A DNA stretch of 64,000 nt from the NCBI RefSeq assembly GCF_022317005.1, contig NZ_CP081006.1, forward strand, positions 2,790,001 through 2,854,000, written 5' to 3'. Source of the stretch: Mycobacterium sp. IDR2000157661. GTDB lineage: Bacteria; Actinomycetota; Actinomycetes; Mycobacteriales; Mycobacteriaceae. The notes below the pieces were generated by a model, which saw nothing but the letters and a program-made list of their open reading frames with translations, was not told the origin of the DNA and ran no database searches. Of this stretch, positions 60,257 through 64,000 are shown in pieces. The translations under genes were made by a program, and so were the position numbers. Position 1 is the first letter of the stretch, and every line of letters starts with the position of its first letter.

Positions 60257-60355
60257 GACCCGCTCCTCAGAAAAAAGTCGGTCCCCGACGGTTATTGACA
60301 CAGTCGTCGTACCCGCACCGGAATGCGATAAACGGAGCTGTGCTAGCTGATCGCC

Positions 60356-60919
60356 TCAGCCGGGCGTGTTCCCGACCAGCTCGACGCCGTTGCCGTTCCA
60401 GCGGAACTTGACGACGCTGTCCAGGCCCGGCACGCCGTTGGAGTAGCGGAGCGCGACCGTGTCGCCGGTGCTGGCGGACGTGTCGACGCCGTTGAAGCCG
60501 TAGGTGTCCGGCACGCCGGTGGGGATGAACTTGCCGAGGTGGAACATCACGGCGCGAGTGTTGGGGTTCTCGGCGTTGGTGTTGGCCCGCACGATGACCA
60601 CCGACAGCTGTGCGCACTCGTTGAAGTTGCCGGCGATCGGCACCGGGTACCAGCCCTGGCCGCTGCGCGGGTCCCTCGGCAAGGCCGCGACGGCCTCGGC
60701 GATCTCGGGTGCGTTGAGCTCGACTGCGCACGGGTCGACCGATGCCTGCGCGCTGGGAGGCGCGATGACCGGAGCCGGTGCCGGCGCAGAGGTCGCCGCC
60801 GGGGGAGCAGCGGGGGCCGCCGACGGCGTCTTGGAAACCGTCGAGTCGCTCGCGCCACAGCCGGCGACGAACACCGCCGCGGACCCGGCAAGGCTGCCGA
60901 TCGCCACCGCCCACTTCAC
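60356..60919 (-). CDS. lprE: LprE-type lipoprotein
   Basis: 187 residues. Signal peptide (AVAIGSLAGSAAVFVAGC) with lipobox VAGC (Cys about 21), a Pro/Ala-rich linker, then a globular domain of the LppP/LprE family (VDPCAVELNAPEIAEAVAAL; YSNGVPGLDSVVKFRWNG). Rv1252c is the counterpart; function is unknown beyond reported effects in host interaction. It lies upstream of the mscS-like gene's 3' side and divergent from deaD. Confidence 0.88.
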   Translation of the reverse strand: MKWAVAIGSLAGSAAVFVAGCGASDSTVSKTPSAAPAAPPAATSAPAPAPVIAPPSAQASVDPCAVELNAPEIAEAVAALPRDPRSGQGWYPVPIAGNFNECAQLSVVIVRANTNAENPNTRAVMFHLGKFIPTGVPDTYGFNGVDTSASTGDTVALRYSNGVPGLDSVVKFRWNGNGVELVGNTPG

Positions 60920-61007
60920 AACAGCGCACCGTACCGAACGCGGTGCGCGCGCTCCTGCACGCCGCGCGGCGGGTCGGGCAGTCGGTGGGCACTAGACTCG
61001 GTGCTCA

Positions 61008-62702
61008 ATGACGTCCACCGAGCCGGACGCGACCGGCGCCGACATCACCTTTGATGACCTGCAGATTCACCCCTCGGTGCTGCGGGCCGTCGCCGACGTC
61101 GGCTACGAATCGCCGTCGGCCATCCAGGCCGCCACCATCCCGGCCATGATGGCGGGCTCCGACGTGGTCGGCCTGGCCCAGACCGGCACCGGAAAGACCG
61201 CGGCCTTCGCGATCCCGATCCTGTCGAAGATCGACGTCGGCAGCCGCGTCACCCAGGCGCTGGTGCTGGCGCCCACCCGCGAACTCGCCCTGCAGGTGGC
61301 CGAGGCGTTCAGCCGTTACGGCGCGCATCTGCACGTCAACGCGTTGCCGATCTACGGCGGCAGTTCCTACGGCCCTCAGTTGGCCGGCCTGCGACGCGGC
61401 GCTCAGATCGTGGTGGGCACGCCCGGGCGGGTGATCGACCACCTGGAGAAGGGCAGCCTCGACCTGTCCCATCTCGACTATCTGGTTCTCGACGAGGCGG
61501 ACGAGATGCTCACGATGGGCTTCGCCGAAGAGGTCGAGCGCATCCTCGCCGACACCCCCGAGTACAAGCAGGTCGCCCTCTTCTCGGCGACCATGCCGCC
61601 TGCGATTCGCAAGATCACCACCAAGTACCTGCACGACCCGGTCGAGGTGACGGTCAAGGCCAGGACGCAGACCGCCGAGAACATCACGCAGCGCTACGTC
61701 CAGGTGGCCGGTCCGCGCAAGATGGACGCGTTGACCCGCCTGCTGGAGGTCGAACCGTTCGAGGCGATGATCGTGTTCGTCCGCACCAAGCAGGCCACCG
61801 AGGAGGTGGCCGATCGCCTCAAGGCGCGGGGCTTCTCGGCGGCCGCCATCAACGGCGACATCCCGCAGGCGGTGCGAGAGCGCACCATCAACGCGCTCAA
61901 GGACGGCTCCATCGACTTGCTGATCGCCACCGACGTGGCGGCGCGGGGACTCGACGTCGAGCGCATCTCGCACGTGTTGAACTACGACATCCCGCACGAC
62001 CCGGAGTCATACGTGCACCGCATCGGGCGCACCGGGCGCGCCGGCCGGTCCGGTACCGCGCTGTTGTTCGTGACCCCGCGCGAACGGCATCTGCTCAGCT
62101 CGATCGAACGGGTGACGCGCCAGAAGCTGGTCGAGTCGGAACTGCCGACGGTCGAGGATGTCAACGAGAAGCGGGTGGCCAAGTTCCGCGACTCCATTAC
62201 CGCGGCGCTGGCCTCGCCCAAGATCGACCTGTTCCGCACGCTGATCGAGGGTTACGAACGCGACCACGACGTGCCGATGGCCGACATCGCCGCGGCCCTG
62301 GCGCTGCAGAGCCGCGACGGCGAGGAGTTCCTGATGACGGAACCCCCGCCGGAGAAGCGCCGGGAGCGACGGGAGAAGGAGGGGCGGGACAGCGAGAACC
62401 GCCCCCCGCGCAAGCCGCGGGAACGGCGCGCTGACCTCGCGACCTACCGCATCGCGGTGGGCAAGCGGCACAAGGTCGCTCCCGGGGCCATCGTCGGTGC
62501 GATCGCCAACGAGGGCGGCCTGCACCGCAGCGACTTCGGCCACATCGCGATCAAGCTGGACTACTCCCTGGTCGAGCTGCCTGCCAAGCTCCCCAAGAAG
62601 ACGCTGAAAGCCCTCGAGCACACCAGGATTCAGGGTCAGCTCATCAACCTCGAACCCGACCGCGGGCCCAAGCCGCATCGGGGGAAGTACAAGCCGAAGT
62701 GA
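61008..62702 (+). CDS. deaD: DEAD-box RNA helicase DeaD/CsdA
   Basis: 564 residues. Q motif (FDDLQIHPSVL...GYESPSAIQ), Walker A AQTGTGKTAAFA (about 57-68), PTRELALQ, DEAD box LDEADEML, SAT, and the C-terminal HRIGRTGRAG. A DbpA-like RNA-binding domain (about 490-560) follows (VGAIANEGGLHRSDFGHI). Works in RNA folding, ribosome assembly and cold response. It overlaps the acyltransferase gene by four bases. Confidence 0.94.
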   Translation: MTSTEPDATGADITFDDLQIHPSVLRAVADVGYESPSAIQAATIPAMMAGSDVVGLAQTGTGKTAAFAIPILSKIDVGSRVTQALVLAPTRELALQVAEAFSRYGAHLHVNALPIYGGSSYGPQLAGLRRGAQIVVGTPGRVIDHLEKGSLDLSHLDYLVLDEADEMLTMGFAEEVERILADTPEYKQVALFSATMPPAIRKITTKYLHDPVEVTVKARTQTAENITQRYVQVAGPRKMDALTRLLEVEPFEAMIVFVRTKQATEEVADRLKARGFSAAAINGDIPQAVRERTINALKDGSIDLLIATDVAARGLDVERISHVLNYDIPHDPESYVHRIGRTGRAGRSGTALLFVTPRERHLLSSIERVTRQKLVESELPTVEDVNEKRVAKFRDSITAALASPKIDLFRTLIEGYERDHDVPMADIAAALALQSRDGEEFLMTEPPPEKRRERREKEGRDSENRPPRKPRERRADLATYRIAVGKRHKVAPGAIVGAIANEGGLHRSDFGHIAIKLDYSLVELPAKLPKKTLKALEHTRIQGQLINLEPDRGPKPHRGKYKPK

Positions 62703-63919
62703 CGGTGTCGGACCGGTCCAGGGATGTGGACACCGGCGGCGGGCTCGAGTCGGTCACCCCGGGCCGGGTCGCCTCGCTCACCGGCATCAGGGCGGTCGCG
62801 GCGCTGCTGGTCGTGCTCACCCACGCCGCCTACACCACCGGTAAGTACCCGCAGGGTTACCTGGGCCTGGTCTACTCCCGCGCGGAGATCGGAGTGCCGA
62901 TCTTCTTCGTGCTCAGCGGATACCTGTTGTTCGCGCCGTGGGTGAAGGCTTCCGCGGCGAGCCGCGAATCGGGTCCCGCGGCGAGCCGCGAATCGGGTCC
63001 CGCGGCGGGTCCACCGCCCCCGTCGGTGCGCCGGTACGCCTGGCACCGGGTGCGTCGCATCATGCCCGCCTACGCGGTGACCGTCGTGGCCGCCTATCTC
63101 GTCTACCACTTCCGCACCGCGGGCCCGAATCCCGGCCACACCTGGGAGGGGCTGATCCGCAACCTGACGCTGACGCAGATCTACACCGACGACTACCTGT
63201 ATTCGTTCCTGCACCAAGGCCTTACCCAGACGTGGAGCCTCGCGGTCGAGGTGGCGTTCTATGCGGTGCTGCCGGCGCTGGCGTATGTGCTGCTGGTGGT
63301 GCTGTGCCGACGGCGGTGGCGGCCCGGTTTCCTGATGGCCGCGCTGACCGGGCTGGCGGCCGTCACTCCGGCCTGGCTGATCCTGGTGCACACCACCGAC
63401 TTCCTGCCCGACGGGGCGAGGCTGTGGCTGCCGTCGTATCTGGCGTGGTTCGTCGGCGGGATGATGCTGGCTGCCCTGCAGCCGCTGGGCGTGCGGGCCT
63501 ACGCACTGGCGTGTGTCCCACTGGCGGTGGTGTGCTACTTCATCGCCTCGACGCCGATCGGCGGTGAGCCCACCACCTCGCCGTCGGAGTTGCGAGATGC
63601 CCTGGTCAAAGCGCTGTTCTACGCCGTGATCGCCACGCTGGTGGTCGCTCCGCTGGCACTGAGAGGTGCCGGGTCGGCGGATGGCAGGCAGCAGGGCCTC
63701 TACTCCCGCGTGCTGGCCAGTCGGCCGATGGTGTTCCTCGGCGAGATCTCCTACGAGATCTTCCTGATCCACCTGATCACCATGGAGTTGGTGATGGTGG
63801 AGATACTGCGCTACCCCATCTACACCGGCTCGATCACGATGCTGTTCCTCGTCACGCTCGTCGTGACGGTGCCCCTGGCGTGGCTGCTGCACCGCTTCAC
63901 CCGCGTGCGGACCGGCTGA
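62699..63919 (+). CDS. Acyltransferase family 3 membrane protein (Rv1254 type)
   Basis: 406 residues, about ten membrane helices. Family marks: SLTGIRAVAALLVVLTHAAYTTG (about 23-45, with the conserved His), LSGYLLFAPW and WSLAVEVAFYAVLP. It probably O-acylates a surface lipid or glycan. The Ser/Ala/Arg insert after LFAPWVKA (about 84-101) comes from two 24-base in-frame repeats containing the palindrome seen at 38.6 kb. The GTG at 62699 overlaps the deaD stop. Confidence 0.9.
   Translation: MTVSDRSRDVDTGGGLESVTPGRVASLTGIRAVAALLVVLTHAAYTTGKYPQGYLGLVYSRAEIGVPIFFVLSGYLLFAPWVKASAASRESGPAASRESGPAAGPPPPSVRRYAWHRVRRIMPAYAVTVVAAYLVYHFRTAGPNPGHTWEGLIRNLTLTQIYTDDYLYSFLHQGLTQTWSLAVEVAFYAVLPALAYVLLVVLCRRRWRPGFLMAALTGLAAVTPAWLILVHTTDFLPDGARLWLPSYLAWFVGGMMLAALQPLGVRAYALACVPLAVVCYFIASTPIGGEPTTSPSELRDALVKALFYAVIATLVVAPLALRGAGSADGRQQGLYSRVLASRPMVFLGEISYEIFLIHLITMELVMVEILRYPIYTGSITMLFLVTLVVTVPLAWLLHRFTRVRTG
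62952..62999 (+). repeat. In-frame 24-base tandem repeat in the acyltransferase gene
   Basis: Two exact 24-base copies (62952-62975, 62976-62999), then a partial copy, encode repeated AASRESGP in a predicted loop. Each unit has the palindromic core gcggcgagccgc found in the intergenic array at 38.6 kb. Confidence 0.92.
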
Positions 63920-63945
63920 CCTGGGACCCACCGCGCCGGGACGAG

Positions 63946-63964
63946 TTAGGTTAACCTAACCGGA
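63946..63964 (+). promoter_or_regulatory. Candidate IdeR iron box
   Basis: The 19-base word ttaggttaacctaaccgga matches the mycobacterial IdeR consensus (TTAGGTTAGSCTAACCTAA) at 16 of 19 positions as I count; it contains the perfect 16-base palindrome gttaggtt-aacctaac (63945-63960). It lies 21 bases before the ATG at 63985, a position suited to iron-dependent repression of that gene. Confidence 0.6.
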
Positions 63965-63984
63965 CCAGCGACACGAAGGGCGTC

Positions 63985-64000
63985 ATGTCGGACAAAAAAC
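63985..64000 (+). CDS. Start of a putative iron-regulated gene (partial)
   Basis: Only M-S-D-K-K is visible before the window ends. The ATG has gaaggg nine bases upstream and the candidate IdeR box before it. The product cannot be identified. Confidence 0.45.

Overview
The window is high-GC actinobacterial chromosome with GTG/ATG starts, tight 1-4 base gene overlaps and a gene order that matches the Mycobacterium tuberculosis dapE-to-Rv1254 interval: dapE, fadD6, folP2, gpgS, tag, glgM/glgC, sigE-rseA-htrA-tatB, mrp, lpqY-sugABC, corA, mdh, kgd, deaD. Family names and Rv comparisons come from memory of protein sequences; no search was run. Several M. tuberculosis genes of this stretch are absent (PE14, the relBE2 pair) and many genes are added: ESX-type substrates, a DUF222/HNH nuclease, malic enzyme, a CoA-ester lyase, a SUFU-domain gene, a second MFS pump and a TerC/CBS operon. 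Together this points to an environmental, probably fast-growing, Mycobacterium (Mycolicibacterium).

Layout. 0-8 kb: dapE, an ABC-F ATPase, then an accessory block of three type VII secretion (ESX) substrate-like proteins (EspK/PPE-like, EspJ/PE-like, EspC-like) beside a LuxR-family-like ATPase that lacks the HTH domain. 8-16 kb: lipid, folate and glycan metabolism (fadD6, folP2, gpgS for methylglucose lipopolysaccharide, glgM/glgC for maltose-1-phosphate and ADP-glucose). 16-22 kb: a 13E12-type HNH nuclease, a TetR-controlled ABC-2 efflux pump and an O-methyltransferase. 22-25 kb: the envelope stress module sigE-rseA-htrA followed by tatB. 25-33 kb: a secreted ARB_07466-like protein, Mrp, a lytic transglycosylase, DUF1003 and MgtE/CBS membrane-linked proteins, a citrate-lyase-like CoA-ester lyase and small membrane proteins. 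33-39 kb: the trehalose importer LpqY-SugABC with a translationally coupled SUFU-domain gene, then corA. 40-48 kb: a carbon node of mdh, malic enzyme, LpqZ, an SDR and the large 2-oxoglutarate decarboxylase/dehydrogenase Kgd. 48-64 kb: two MFS exporters, a small winged-helix regulator with a 26-bp palindrome upstream, a TerC/CBS-BON operon behind a near-consensus SigA promoter, an FAD dehydrogenase coupled to a helicase-nuclease, an MscS-like protein, LprE, DEAD-box helicase and an acyltransferase. The last bases start an iron-box-preceded gene.

Functional threads. GlgC/GlgM, GpgS and LpqY-SugABC all handle alpha-glucan or trehalose carbon. SigE/RseA/HtrA/TatB and the lytic transglycosylase concern the envelope. 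The least explained features are the ESX-substrate block, a set of short GC-hairpin tandem repeats (7.5, 33.5, 38.6 and 63 kb; the last two share one 12-base palindromic core, one in a gene tail and one in frame inside a gene), and several perfect inverted repeats (10.1, 21.1, 47.95, 52.9 kb). No tRNA, rRNA, insertion sequence, prophage or CRISPR array was seen.
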